In this document: piece by piece, positions 22,161 to 35,000 of the stretch
Numbering within the stretch: position 1 is the stretch's first letter
How the letters are laid out: each line of letters begins with the position of its first letter
Origin: Gigaspora margarita
Lineage: Eukaryota > Glomeromycota > Glomeromycetes > Diversisporales > Gigasporaceae
DNA: 64,000 nt
NCBI GenBank assembly: GCA_009809945.1
Contig: WTPW01000015.1
Coordinates: forward strand, 472,612 to 536,611
Direction of reading: 5' to 3'
The notes under the pieces: generated by a model
Told to the model about the DNA's origin: nothing
The model's database searches: none
Seen by the model: only the letters and a program-made list of their open reading frames with translations
Program-made: the position numbers and the translations under genes

Positions 22161-23129
22161 TTTTTTTTTTTGTGTCAAAGTTTTCACTATGGGGAAAGGC
22201 TTTTATTTAAGTAATCAGATCACGGATGCATCCGGGAGCACTCTGACATTGTTACAAAGATGAGAGTACAACTAGCCACATGTACAACTTTTGGTTGTCT
22301 AATTTAAGTAGTCCGCCTGAAGGTTCTATACTAGTTGCCATACCTGCAACCCAACTAGAGGGTTGCCTATTTAAACTCTCTGGTCTCTGCTCCTCCTATT
22401 AATTCTCCTTGTATTACCAGTACAATCCTCTGTTACATAAGTCAGTCGAACCAGTTCCAGATGTATCGCAGAATCCCTTTAGTACTAGTTTATCTTTGTG
22501 GAACACTTAGTAGAGCAATTCCTGTTTCACACAGATATTACCTACACTTCGGTAACTTACACATCTACCTAGATGGACCACATGCAGTCCAGGGGTTACC
22601 CAAACTGCTACTATTACCTACTTCTGGCATTGCAAGATTCACTCCAATCTCAGCACCCACTTCACCTTTCTATCAGTCCTTACACCAGGTCCACAAACTT
22701 CCAAACCAGTTAGCCCAAAAGGGTCAATATGGTTTTTTTTTCCTTGGTATCTACTGCTGAAATATAGGTCCTTTTCCTCTAGTGCGACTCTGGTGGCCAG
22801 GTTGGTGAACTCCTCTTCGAGAGTCTTTTCATCTGATTCTACAGCTCCAGTTTCTGATATTCTGGCTTTGGTAAGACTATTGAAGATCTTTGCTACTCCT
22901 TTACTCAGAACTTGACAAACAGGTTTCCATTTCTGGTTCCCTGGATTTTGTGCGCCTGGGGCTCCTATTCAAGATGATGTACCAAGGACTACAGGTGATG
23001 TACCCAACCGATTGATAAGAAACAGTTACCAAGCACAGGTCTATTTTTCAAAGTGTTACCAGTAGGATTTGAACCCTAAACCTGCCACTTGGAGAGTAAC
23101 AACTTACCAACTTCCCTAAGTCGCCACAC
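22161..23129 (-). mobile_element. tRNA-headed SINE, copy 2 (minus strand)
   Basis: Read on the minus strand from 23129, the head is GTGTGGCGACTTAGGGAAG with B-box GGGTTCAAATCCTA (complement at about 23063-23077). The body follows, and near the 3' end GAGTTTAAATAGGC, GTTGCAGGTATGG and ACATGTGGCTAGTTG are shared with the other copies. It ends in an A-rich tail, seen as T's at 22161-22171. It sits inside the minisatellite. The 99-codon frame at 22461-22760 is within it and is not considered a gene. Confidence 0.7.
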
Positions 23130-23320
23130 TCTTTTGCTTAAATTATTTTTTATATTACTTGCTAAACCTTTGCTTAAATTATTTTTTATATAATCTATTA
23201 AACTTTCATTTAAAATATTTTTTATTTAACTTATTAAACTTTTGTTTAAATTATTTTTTTAAACTTTTACTTAGATTTTTTTTATATAGCTTAACAAATA
23301 TTACTTAAGTTATATATTAA

Positions 23321-23881
23321 TATGCCTTCAAAGAGAATTTTTAAGCAAACTATTATCAACATTATAATAAATCTTAAAAACTTCAAGGTTTTCTTTTTCT
23401 CTTTTTTTATTCTTTTGGCTCAGTTCTGCCTGGTTGTGGTCTATCTACAATACTTTTTTCTGGCTATCTATTATATTTTTTATATATAGTAAGATATCAA
23501 TCTAGTCCTATGGCTTGTATTAATTCCAATAGTTTGTCAATTTAAGAATAAAATGATGTTAGAAGCAGTATTGATTATACAATATTAAAATAATTGTATA
23601 ATTTTTTAAATTATGCTCCAGTTGACCCAGCTAAGTCAGATAACTTGTGCTCACTAAATTTACTAAATAGAAATTCTGATCCAGTTGCTTGAAAATTTGG
23701 GTTAACTAAATTAACTGATTAGAAATTCTGCTTATTTTTGAATAACTTGGGTCAACTGAGTTAACTGAAATAATTTCAGTTAACCCAATTAGAATCAGTA
23801 AGCCAGCTCAGGTAACTAATTGATAATTTTGTTCTTAGTTCAAAACACTAAGTGTGAAACCTTTGGACAGACCACTTAAAT
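23321..23881. other. AT-rich region with repeated GTTAACT-type words
   Basis: No gene is seen. At 23610-23810 words such as CCAGTTGACCCAG, GGGTTAACTA and AGTTAACTGA recur in both orientations. They recall the tail of the SINE region at 21435-21580. Confidence 0.35.
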
Positions 23882-26800
23882 TATAGATAGACCTCTCTAT
23901 AGTCACACCCCATATAGTCACACCTCTATATAAGCACCCAATATTGTACAACAAACATAAATATAGTAAAAAAACCTCCTTATAGTCACAAATCACCTAT
24001 AAACTCTATTACAAAAAAATTTTGATTTTTTAATCAATTTTATTAATAAAAACCCTTTATAGTCACCAATTTTGACCAAATATGGATTAAAAAATCTGAT
24101 TGACCAATATTTATATTTATGTTCATTTAAAATACTAGCACGACAGATGGTGCGTATGCGCCACCTATCTTATTTAATGGTTTTTAATATATTAGTGAGT
24201 TACCAAATAATTGAGATACACGTAGTATCTGATAAAGATTGAGTTAGCTTGAATTGGAAGTATCATGATTTATATTAAGATTTATTATAAAAATTCGGTC
24301 AAAGAACTTACCCTAACAACACAGTACACATAGTGATTAAGTTTGTATTGAAATTATTATAATTTATATCATAAGTTACTTAAAAAATTTTATTATAGAA
24401 CTCGCTATTCTGGTGACTACAATATGTNATTAAGGTTGGTTTAGTTTGCATCAGAATGATTATGGTTTCTACCATGAGTTATCATAAAATGTTTTGTTAC
24501 AAAACTTACTTGTTATTCCAGTAATATAGGTTAAGTTGGTTTGTAATAGAATTATTGTAATTTTTATCATGAGCTACTATAAAAAAAATTTCTACTAATG
24601 CAGTATATAGTAGTTGAGTTAGTTTGTATTGAAATTATTAATAAGTTACTATAAAATTTTGTTACAAACTTACTGGCATTCCATGACTACAATATATGAT
24701 TAGGTTGAATAAGTTTGCATTAAAATTATTGTAATTTCTACTATAAGTTAAAAAATTTATCAACAGAATTGCTATTATGGTAACTACAATATGCAGTTAA
24801 AGTTGAGTCAGTTTGTATTTAAATTATCATGATTTATATTAGTTTAGATTGAGTTAGTTTGTATTAGAACTACTTTAATTGCAATTGTTGAACTACTTTT
24901 AAAAAAATTATTGCAGAATTTACTTACTATTCCAATATGATCATAGTATGCAGTTAAGGTTGAGTTGCTTTTCATTAAAAGTATTGTAAAGTTCTGTTAA
25001 CCATAGTATGTAATTAAGGCTGAATTAATTTGCATTGGAATTATTGTAATTTTTATATAGTTAAAAATTGAGGTAGTTTGTATTAAAATTATCATAATTT
25101 TTGCTGAGAGTTACTATAAAAATTTCTGTTAAAGACTTATTTACTGTGGCTATAGTATGCAGCTAAGAAGGTTAGTTCACATTGGAATTATTGTGATTTT
25201 ATTATGAGTTACTGCAAAAATATTGTTATAGAAATTACTTGATAACAACATTATGTNGTTAAATTTGAGTTANTTTGCATTAGAATTATCANAAATATAT
25301 TGTTATCATATAAAATTTTATTATAAAACTTACTTGCAATTCTAGTGATANATATGTAGCTGAGTTAGTTTGTATTTGAATTATTATAACTTTACTGAGA
25401 GCTACTGTAAACAATTTCATTATATAANTTACTCANCAATGCAGTATAGTNATAAGNTTGAGTTAATNTATATTGAATTATTATGATTGTTATTATAAGT
25501 TACTATAAAAAAAATTATATTACAGAAATTACTATCTTAGGAATATCTAGTTAAAATCAAGTTACTTTGTTATTACTTCTACTATGAATTACTGTAAAAA
25601 AATCCATTATAGAACTCATTATTCTTGTGGTATTTTTGTGGTCACAGTATGCAGTTTAATTTGCATTAAATTATTATAGTTAAGGTTGAATTAGCTTAAA
25701 TTAGAATTATTGTAATTTCTGTAGTAAGTTACTGTAAAAAACTTTTGTTACAAAACTTAGCATATCTTCCATTCTGGTAACCAAGTTGTGGTTAAGATTG
25801 AGATAGTTTGCATTAGAATTTTTGTGATTTTATTATGTAATACTGGTGTAAAGTTTTGTTATAGAACTTACTTGCTACTCCAATAACTATAGTATGTAGT
25901 TTAAGTTTAGTTTTTATTGAAATTATCATAATATTATCATGGGTTATTGAAAAATTGTTATAAAATTGATATTCCATTAACACATAGTTTGTATTGGAAT
26001 TATCACAATTTCTACTAAGTTACAGTAAAAAATTCTGTTGTATGATTTGAGTTAACTTGCATTGGAATTGTTGTGTTTTCTATTTAGTTTAAACTGAGTT
26101 AGTTTATATTAAAATTATTGTGATTCTATTGAGAGGTATTATAAAAAATTGTTACAGAACTTCACTCATTATTCCAGTGGCACAGTATAGTTAAGATTAC
26201 GTTAATTTGTATTAGAATTATCATGATTTTTATAATGGGTAAAAAATTCTGTCACTATTCTAGTAACTGCAGTATGTAATTAAGTTAGTTTGCAATAGAA
26301 TTATCATGCTCCTATAGTTAAGGTTGAGTTAGTTTGTATTAGAATTTTTATAATTTCTATTATAAGTAACTATAAAAAATTTTATTACAAACCTTACTAC
26401 TCCAGTGACTATAGTTTGTGGTTAAGATTGAGTTAGTTTGCATTGGAATTATCTTGATTTCTATATTACTGTAAAATTCTGTTATAGAACTTTCTAACCA
26501 GTGACTACAATATTTGGTTAAAATTGAGTTAGTTTGCATTAAATTTATAATAACTTCTATTATGAGTTATTGTAAAAAATTTTGATAATACATAGTATAA
26601 ATTAAGCTTGAGTGGTATATTGCAATTAATATTAAGTTAATTTGCATTGAAATTAATATCTTGCTATTTTGGTAATTACAATATGTAGTTAAGATCGAAT
26701 TGGTTTGCATAGGATTATTGTGATTTCTACCTTGACTTACTGTAAAAAATTCTGTTGCAGAGCTTGCTATTCTAGTAACTATAGTATAATTAAGGTTAAG

Positions 26801-28605
26801 TTAGTTGTATTGGAATTATTATCATTTCTATATAGTTAGAATTGAGTTAGTTTGTAATTGAGTTATTGTAATTTCTATCAAGAATTACTTAAAATTGTTA
26901 CAAAACTTACTTGCTATTCTAATAATACAGTATGTGAATTAGTTTGTATTGGAATTATCATGTTTCTATCATGAGTACCATAAAAATTCTGTTGCAGAAC
27001 TTGCTATTCTGGTGACTATAGCATTTGGTTGTGACTATTATTTGCATCAGAATCAACATGATTTCTATTGTGAGTTACTGTAAGAATTTCTGTTGCAGAG
27101 CTTACTCCAGTACTTGCTTTTCTAATGAATACAGTGTGTGGTAAAATATTATGTTACAAAACTTATTTGTTAAGGTAAGTTGGAATTATTGTACTTTCTA
27201 TCATGTTACTGTAAAAATTTTGTTCTAGAACTTACTTGCTATTCCAATAACCACAATATGTAGTTAAACATTTATTATAAACACAATAGCTGTGCGACAT
27301 TTGATGCCATGCAAGATCAGTATGATTATATGTAATATTTAAAAAAAATAATAAAATTACAGAGTTAACAATAAATGTTCGAAAATGTTGCAATAGTCAC
27401 AAATTACAAAAATACTGCATAATGATTAATATTTGAAAACGTCCTTACTTTAAATGACAACTATTCTTTCCAAAAATGAACAAACAAAAATCATTACTCC
27501 AATTAAAATAGGATTTTTAAAAAATCAGAATAAGCAGTAATATCAATAAAGAGAAACCATCCTTACCGTCTTCCATAACTCAAAACATGATCATCCTGGT
27601 AATGTCAAGAAATTAAAAAAAATTTATACAGTAACATGCGATAACCACAAAATACACTAAAGCACATTTAATACTAAAACATAGATTATTAAACCGCATA
27701 AAATTACATAGCTTCTCATCATGAAAAAAAAGAGATAATAATAACTATAATAACTTCTCAATAGGAAAAATATAGCTTACCAAAAAGTTGAACGGAACTA
27801 TCTCTCTACATTTAATGTGATTGTACTGGTAAAAAAAATTTTTAATCTGATAAACATAATGATTTAATTATAATATCACAATATTTACATATACGTGAAC
27901 AAATAATTAAAGCCAGGCAGACAATATTGATGCTCAAATCATGCCATAAACAGGATTATATGTCAAAAGGTAGTTTAAGCCACCCTAATTTAATGCCTAT
28001 AAAATGAATATCATAGCTTTTACAGGATATAACTTGATTAAAATGTAACATGCATCAAAAATGTAACTTTTAAAGGTGCCTGGCACACAATATGCTTTTA
28101 ATATATAGTATTAGATTCTATTAAAAATTTTTAAATGTTTGATAGCAAATAACTTTTGATGCAGCAGTCCAATTTAAATGAACCAACCACCAAAATGTTC
28201 ATCTCAATGAGATGATTCTACTGAGCCAAAAATTGTTAAAATTCAATTACAGGCTTCTGTAATTATTAGGGATTTGTGTCACTTCACATGTTTAAAAATT
28301 GATTAAATTTAAATATCTAGACAAAAAATCCTTTATGATCTTAGCATTTTGCAACTATATTTGACAATTTTATACTCTTTAGAAAACACTTTGTAACCAT
28401 TTTATCCAAATTGGGCCACTGGATCAAAAGCTATTCGCTATTAAATATTTTAAATTTTTAATAGTATTTTAAATATGCACAAATATATTACTAATTGACC
28501 TTTGATCATGTGACTATAACAAAGTATTTTATTTATAGTCACACCTCTATACAATCACCAAAATAGAGCGCAACCTACTTGTAATTATAAAGAGGTCTGA
28601 CTGTA
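23882..28605. mobile_element. 4.7-kb TA-flanked element filled with a satellite array
   Basis: The left end TATAGATAGACCTCTCTATA and the inverse of the right end, TACAGTCAGACCTCTTTATA, match at about 20 of 25 positions and start with TA. Ends of this sort (CAGTCAGACCTC) resemble pogo/Tigger-like Tc1/mariner elements; that assignment is inference. Several TATAGTCAC words stand near both ends. There is no transposase frame. Most of the interior (about 24180-27270) is a tandem array. Confidence 0.5.
24180..27270. repeat. Satellite array, ~70-140-bp degenerate units
   Basis: About 3 kb of units contain GAGTTAGTTTGCATTAGAAT, then ATGAGTTACTGTAAAA, then ACAGAACTTACTTGCTATTC, and then CAGTGACTATAGTATG. 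Spacings between GAGTTACT anchors are mostly 70-110 bp, longer in places. Related single units occur at 50640-50900 and, inverted, at about 53715-53990. Undetermined bases cluster at 25257-25467, as expected if reads from different units were merged. Confidence 0.75.
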
Positions 28606-29046
28606 GATACCAAAAGTGTATATGTGGCTAGTTGTACTCTCATCCAAGTATAATTTCTGATATATAAACTGAATAAACCTAGGCCCATAGCAGGCACTTT
28701 GAAATCAAAAAAAATATTTTTTGTTATATGAGGAACATTAATAGAAAAGGAACAAATCTTTTCTAAATAAAAGTTTTTTCAATTTTAAGTTAATATAAAT
28801 TAACAACTACTTAACCAAATTTAATTAAATTTTTTTATTTTAATTTTTTATAGTTATACAGTGCATGATACCTAAAGATTACACAAACTTTAAAAGCTAA
28901 TAATTTATGATCCAAAAAAGATATTTTAAAAAGAAAGCCACTATTTTATAAATAAATCAATTTATTACAACATAACAGCCTTATTTTTTCAAAAAGTTAT
29001 AATTACTTATCAAAATATATAGCTTTAAAAATAGGGAATATTGTTG
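28606..29046. other. AT-rich spacer
   Basis: No gene is seen. Near its start is ATGTGGCTAGTTGTACTCTC (about 28623), matching the 3' part of the SINE at 22161-23129, so a SINE fragment probably lies here. Confidence 0.4.
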
Positions 29047-30651
29047 TAGCGCTATAGCATTTTAGCGCTATAGCACTATAGTGCTATCTTTTTTATTTAT
29101 ATTTGTAAGAATAAAAAATAGTCTGGTTACACAAATCGATCATGCATGTATTTTTATATTGACTAATTTTTTTTTCTTTATTTGTTATAGTTTCGTCTCA
29201 TCGTTGGTGTCGCTAGTGTCTTAATTGTCATCATTTCTTCTTGCTGGGCTGCATCGTAGGTACCGTAATTAATGTTGTGATTGCTGTCGTTTATTATGTT
29301 AGTTTTGCCAGTGTCGTATCATTTATATTCATTTTTGCAGGCGACGCATCGTTGGTTTTTGTTAATGGTTTCGATTTTCTTGTGTCGTCGTTTTGCTGGT
29401 GAATTAAGTAGTGCTTTACTTTGTTCATCTGCTGGAACTTCGCTTTTGCTGGTGCTGGTGCTTCATTTTTCTGGTGCTTTGTTTTTGCTTTTTTGTTGGG
29501 ACTTAACTTATTGGTGCTTCGATTTGCTGCTGCCTTGCCTTTCTTATGTTTTGCTTTTTTGATGGTATGCTTTTCTTTTTTTTGGGACTTCGCTTTTACT
29601 AGTGCTCGATTTGATGCTGCTTCGCCCTTCTGGTGCTTTGCTTTTGTTCTTTTGCTAGGACTTTCTGTTGTTGCATCGCATTGTTGTGTTGTCCAGATAA
29701 GTGTTTTTTTTTATTTTTTTGCCTATGTTACTTCATTTTACTAACCAATTTCTTTTTCATAGTGTTCTACATCATGTTGTTGATTCGTCGACATTTCATC
29801 TTTTGTAGGTATAGTTACCTGATCTTGATATCATCGTATACTAGTGTCTAGTATCGTTAGCTAAAATTGCTAATTGGCATCGTTTCTGGCGTTCTTGCTG
29901 TATTTTTAATCGCAATTGGGTAGTAGGTTTTCTAGATAGTGGAGTTTTTTCGAAGTGGATAATTTAGGGTTAGCTAGTTAACTAGATTGATGTCATTGTA
30001 AAATTAGAGCAAATTTAGGGTTATAATTCGTGGTTGAGTTAGGGTAAAATATGTGGTGAAAGTAGGTGTTTGTTCAGTATATATACATGTCGAAATTTTA
30101 AGCATCTTACAGTATATTCTCTATAAAATATGCTTGTTCTAAAATTGTTATGAATTTTCAAATGGGTCAATTTTCGTACTGATTTCAATACAAGGTTTGT
30201 AGGGATATAAAAAATAAAGCTTTTTGATTAAAAATTATCGTATAAAAATGTATACATCCAATAAACACCTTTAAATGTTCAAAGCAAGTCGATTTTTTGA
30301 ACAAAAAAAAAAAAAAAAAACAGATAATCACAATTCCAAAAGATTTTTTTATAGACTATAATAGGGTATCCATAATTCTGCAATTTTTATGCGCACATGA
30401 TTTTTGTAGCTAACCCGGCTAGCACTATCGATATTATTTGGTAGCGTATTTGCAAGACAATCAAAGTTTTATTAGTATTATTTCAGGTCTAACAAGATCA
30501 AAATCATTAGACCAATAAAAAAATACACTATTTAACTGTGGATTCTGCAAATTCTATTATAAAAATGCACCAGAATTTCTGCGATTACAGAATTCTGGAC
30601 CGTAATAATAATATCGATCTTGTAACCAGAAATTCTCTTAGTTAAAATTGA

Positions 30652-31008
30652 CTACCCTAGTAGGGCTGTGCGAAATGCACCAATCAGATGATTTACACTA
30701 ATCAAAACAAATGCAATCTGTGCCAGATTCGTGGCACAGCAAAAATTCTTAAAAATTTAGTTATATTAGGGTTAGGGTTAGGATCATATGTTAGATAGAG
30801 AGTTTTTATAGTAAAACTGCCCAACGAAAACTTTTTGTTAGTTACTAAAGTCAGTTTCTTATACAAAATTTCAAGTAATAAACGTTGGTTTTGAAATTTT
30901 CTGATCGTACACTGATTTCTTAAAGTTACACCTGATCCAGAGATTTTATTCGTGTTGCTTATTAGAAGAAATCTGATTGGTGCATTTTTCACGGCCCTAC
31001 TGGGGTAG
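30652..31008. mobile_element. MITE carrying telomere-like repeats, type 1
   Basis: Left end CTACCCTAGTAGGGCTGTG and right end CACGGCCCTACTGGGGTAG are inverted, followed inward by TGCACCAATCAGAT and its inverse. Inside, TTAGGGTTAGGGTTAGG at about 30766-30782 is nearly three units of the TTAGGG telomere motif. Confidence 0.7.
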
Positions 31009-31054
31009 CTGTAATGTTAATGTTAAGATGTATATAATACTTTATGGGTTTTAT

Positions 31055-31276
31055 AATTTAGTGCACCCTGCACTGTGATGCACTTTATAGTAACAAATAC
31101 AAACAATAATTAGAGTTAGGGTTAGGGTTAGAATTAGGGTTAGGATTAGAATTAGAGTTTTAATATATTAGTAAAATCGCTAGAGGAGCATTTTTTGTTA
31201 GTAATACAACAGAGGTTACCCTAGTAAAATTTTGAGATACATCAAAGGGGTGCACCGCAGTGAGGTGCACTAAATT
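31055..31276. mobile_element. MITE carrying telomere-like repeats, type 2
   Basis: Ends AATTTAGTGCAC and GTGCACTAAATT are perfect inverted repeats, with GC-richer TGCACCC/GGGTGCA just inside. Telomere-like GTTAGGGTTAGGGTTAG and variants fill about 31109-31160. Similar interior sequence (CAACAGGGGTTACCCTAGTA) recurs at about 36743-36765. Confidence 0.65.
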
Positions 31277-31387
31277 TTAAAATTCATACTTTATTATAAA
31301 AAATATAATAAATTATATATAAATACATAAATTATATATAAATACTATAGCACTATAGTGCTATAGCGCTATAATGCTATAGCACTA

Positions 31388-32056
31388 AAAAATAAATTCC
31401 TTAAAAATATAGTATTTTTTATATGATATGTAAAAATTTAACCAATAATAGGCCAAATCACATATTTTGGCTTCTTATTATTGGCTAATTTTAAAATTAT
31501 TTTTAAAATTATTTTTAAAATATTTTTATTAATTAATTTTTGACCAATCAGAATACAAGAAATCAAAAAATATCAAATTTCAATATAAAATTTTTGAGAA
31601 TGGGACAAATCACAAGAATGTAGACTTTAAGTGTCTTGCACTATAGAATTAAAACAAAAAAAATTTATTAAATTTGATTTGGTAGTTGTCAAGATATATA
31701 TATTTTTTTTATATATTAAAATGCCATAGTTGAAACTTTATTTAAGTAAAAACAGAAGGGTTACATTTTGAAGATTTCAAAACTACATTTGTGTTACTGT
31801 AAAAACAGGTACCTAATGTGACATTATACCTCCTATTTTCTATAAGTGCTATAATTAATTATTTTAGATTAATTAACTAGCTAGAATAGGTTAGAGAAGA
31901 CCTAAGGTATATATCATAGCATTAGTGTATATAGTTTGTTAGAGAAAAACCTTGTAGAAACCATTTTTCGATAAAAGGAGAAAAATCTATATAAGATATA
32001 TTTGATAAAGATGTAGTTGTTGTATAGAATATATTTGAAAAAAATATTTCTTTTTT
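31388..32056. other. AT-rich stretch, probably LINE 3' flank
   Basis: No gene is seen. The part nearest 32056 is probably the 3' untranslated end of the LINE on the minus strand; the exact end and tail could not be fixed. A short inverted pair, ACCAATAATAGGCCAAA and TTGGCTTCTTATTATTGGCT, lies at about 31441-31486. Confidence 0.4.
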
Positions 32057-35000
32057 TTATTTTTGAGATAATATTGCGAGCATGTCCCATTGATGTTGGG
32101 ATATATTTCGTGAAGACCAAATAGTATTTTGGAACCAATCTAAAAGATTATTTGACAAAGTAATAAGAAATAATTTAGTTTGTTTAGCAGTAAGTAGTTT
32201 AATATTTTCAAAGACATTAGAGGAAAAGATTCCAATAATATAGTAAAGAAAGGAGTTAAATTGTGGATTAGGTGAATTAAGTGTAGAATGAAGAAGAATA
32301 TTGAGAATTGTAGTTGGTGATATAGTAGTGATTTTGAGAGAGGTAAGTGTATCAGTAATTATATTAGTTATAGATTGTTGAATATTATTGTTATTGTTTG
32401 AACAGAGAAGTATGTGTAGAGTGTCTTCATTATCTGAACAGCGAGAACATTTTGATNTTGGATATAGGTAANGATAGCNAATATGAAGGTTTTCCATAGT
32501 TGGAAGATTATTTGTTAGTATTTTGATTCTAAAGGAATATTTAGAATTGTTGTGTTCAAGTGTGTTTAGAATATCAAAGCATAGTATCCAATTGGGTTCA
32601 GCTATATTTTTAAATATGTTAAGAGTAGACCAGAAATATAGTTCTTGTATAGTATATATATTTTTGATAAAGGTTCGTATTTTGAAAGGAATAAGACAAT
32701 TGTTCCATAAAAAATGTATTGGTAGATTTAGAAAATTATGGATAATTTTAAGTATTGGTTTGTTAGTTCCATTTTTTGCAAGTACGTCTGCTTGGTTATG
32801 GATAGGATTACAATGTGATTTGATTTTGTGTAAAGTAAATGAAATGTTTTTAATAGATTTGATTTGATTAATAATAGATATAATATCCCAGTTTTTGATT
32901 TGTGTAGGTTTTGAAAAATGTGTTTGTTTTAGGTTTTTGATTGCAGTATTGTTATCTAAATGGATATTTATATGAGTATTATTGGAAGTTGCAAGAAGAA
33001 GAGATATAATTGCTCAAGTTCAGTTCGTGTTGTATCAGGATATGGAGTAGTAGCTGTATTGAATTTAATAGAATTATTATTTTCACAAATCCAACCAATG
33101 CCAGATTTAATATTTGATGATTGTAGGTTTTGTATTGAAGCATCAGTATAGAAATGAAGTTCTTGTGAAGTAAGATTTTGAATAAGTGATAGAAGGTTAG
33201 TAAGTTGATGTTGATAGGTAGCATTATTGGTTAAATGGTATATAAGTTGTGTTTCTTGTGTAGGAATATAGATTTGTGGTGTAGATTGAGAGAGGGTTGT
33301 AGTATTAGTAAGATTAAAAATATGGATTAGAGCAAGGATTTCTTTGTAATCTATTTGAATGTATGTTTGATTTTTAGATTTGTTAATTTGATTATAGGGA
33401 GATTAAATGAGAAAGAGATATTTGAAGATGGAAGGGTATTAGGTAGTAGTTGTATAAAACCTGAATCTGAAGGATTTATATTATATGTTGTAGTTTTTGA
33501 TAAGGAAGTTTGAAGAGATTATTGTTAGAAATATAGTGTATTTGTATAAGTGAAAAAGGATTAGAAGTTATTAAAGGAGAAAGAAGATATGTTGTATTAA
33601 TAAAGGAGTTAATTGGGAGTAAGCAAAGATGAGGCCATGTAGTTATAATTGTATTATCTTGTATAAAATAGAGAATATTAGAGAACCATAAAGGTTGACG
33701 ACCTTTAGTAGATTTATTAGTACGTAGATAAATATTATTCCATGGAAGAATATATTTATTGTTTGCGGTTGTAATTTGTTCAATAAATAGTAACTGGTTG
33801 TTTCTCATACTATTGATTATAGAGGTTTGTGGATTTGAAGGAAGTATATCATATATTAGATGTATATTAGAAAAGAAATCTGGATAATAAGAATTAAGTG
33901 AAAGATTTGATAATGTAATATTATTTTTGGCTAATTGTACAAGTTGAAAAATAAATGTAAAGTTTTTGGTTTTATGACTATGAGTAATAAGTAAATCTTG
34001 GGTAAAGTTGGGAGACCATACTTTGGTTAGCCATGATTTAATATGGATAGTACCAATATTTTTAAGAATAGGACTAGAGTTAAAAATACGTTTAATATTA
34101 GCGGAACTTGTTTTTTGGATTAGATTATTAAGGGTTGGTAGGTTGAATATTATAGGATTAGTAAGGTCTATATTGTTAGTATTTTTGGCAAGGGAAAGCA
34201 TTTTTTTAGTTTGAATAGTAAAGAGACTAGATAGTTTGGTTTGGAGATTATTGTGGATAATGCATACTTGTAAGAGATATTCAATAGAGGGTTGAAGTAT
34301 AAGATTGAAAAGTGATGAAATTTGCAAGTGTGTAAGTTTTTTGTATTTTATTAGGCAAATAAAATTCTCAATTTTGTTAACAATTGCATCAAATGTTGGT
34401 TTAGTTGAGCCATTTCCATCAAAGTAGATATCTAAATATCTAATGACATCATTGGACTTTCTGGGTAAGATGGGTTAATTATTGAACAAAAGAGAAGTTG
34501 TTTGTAATTTGTAGGATTTAGGTCGAATATGAAGTAAATCAGATTTTGAGGGATTGACTTCTATATTGTTAATTTCATAGAGTTCAGAAGTATCGTTAAG
34601 TATATTTTGCATAGTTTCAGAGCTTTCACAAAGCCATGTTGTATCATCCATATAGGCTAATAGTGGAATTGAAGTACTAGTAGCAGTAGTATTGGTAATT
34701 ATATCAAGAGGAGATTGTGCTGCAATTTTGAGTAGATAGTTTTGGTATTTTTGGTAGATAAAAGTAAGAATTGAATCATAGTAAATTTTCCAAAGTAAAG
34801 GAGAATAGGTCTCTCCTTGTTCTATTCCAGATTGGATATTAATAGGAGAGGTAAGACCATGAGCAGTAATAACTCTTGCTTGTCTTGATGAGTATAATTC
34901 AGTAATTAGATTAATACCTGAATTAGGAATACTAATTTTTTTACAGGTATCTTGAAGGCNTNANATATTGATTTTGTCAAATGCTTTGAACATATCTTGA

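Larger units (their letters stand above)
21640..23320. repeat. Degenerate minisatellite (TTGCTCAAATTA...TTACTAAACC units)
   Basis: Units of about 25-35 bp built on CTTTGCTCAAATTATT and TTACTAAACC run from about 21640 to 22155 and resume at about 23131-23320. The gap is filled by a minus-strand SINE and, further left, a small MITE. The array therefore predates both insertions. Confidence 0.7.
29047..31387. mobile_element. 2.3-kb element with 41-bp GCTATAGC-rich inverted ends
   Basis: The first ~41 bp (TAGCGCTATAGCATTTTAGC, then GCTATAGCACTATAGTGCTA) match the inverse of the last ~41 bp with only about three differences. The ends are built from the self-complementary word GCTATAGC/GCGCTATAGC. 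The interior contains a GC-richer patch (29180-29960) and two MITEs with telomere-like repeats. The patch has T-rich repeats of the type TTCGCTTTTGCTGGTGCTTC. Its minus strand would read as Ala/Lys/Ser-rich, possibly an eroded protein tail, but no transposase motif is seen. Confidence 0.65.

Noticed and set aside
29281-29851. Overlapping T-rich frames with many Phe/Leu/Cys that resemble a membrane protein
   Set aside because: They lie in a repeat of TTCGCTTTTGCTGGTGC-type words inside a transposon; the hydrophobicity follows from T richness and three frames are open at once.
31100-31160. True chromosome end
   Set aside because: Only a few TTAGGG units, mixed with variants and enclosed by MITE ends; sequence continues on both sides.
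32523-32867. Plus-strand 114-codon frame
   Set aside because: It is antisense to the RNase H and finger region of the LINE.
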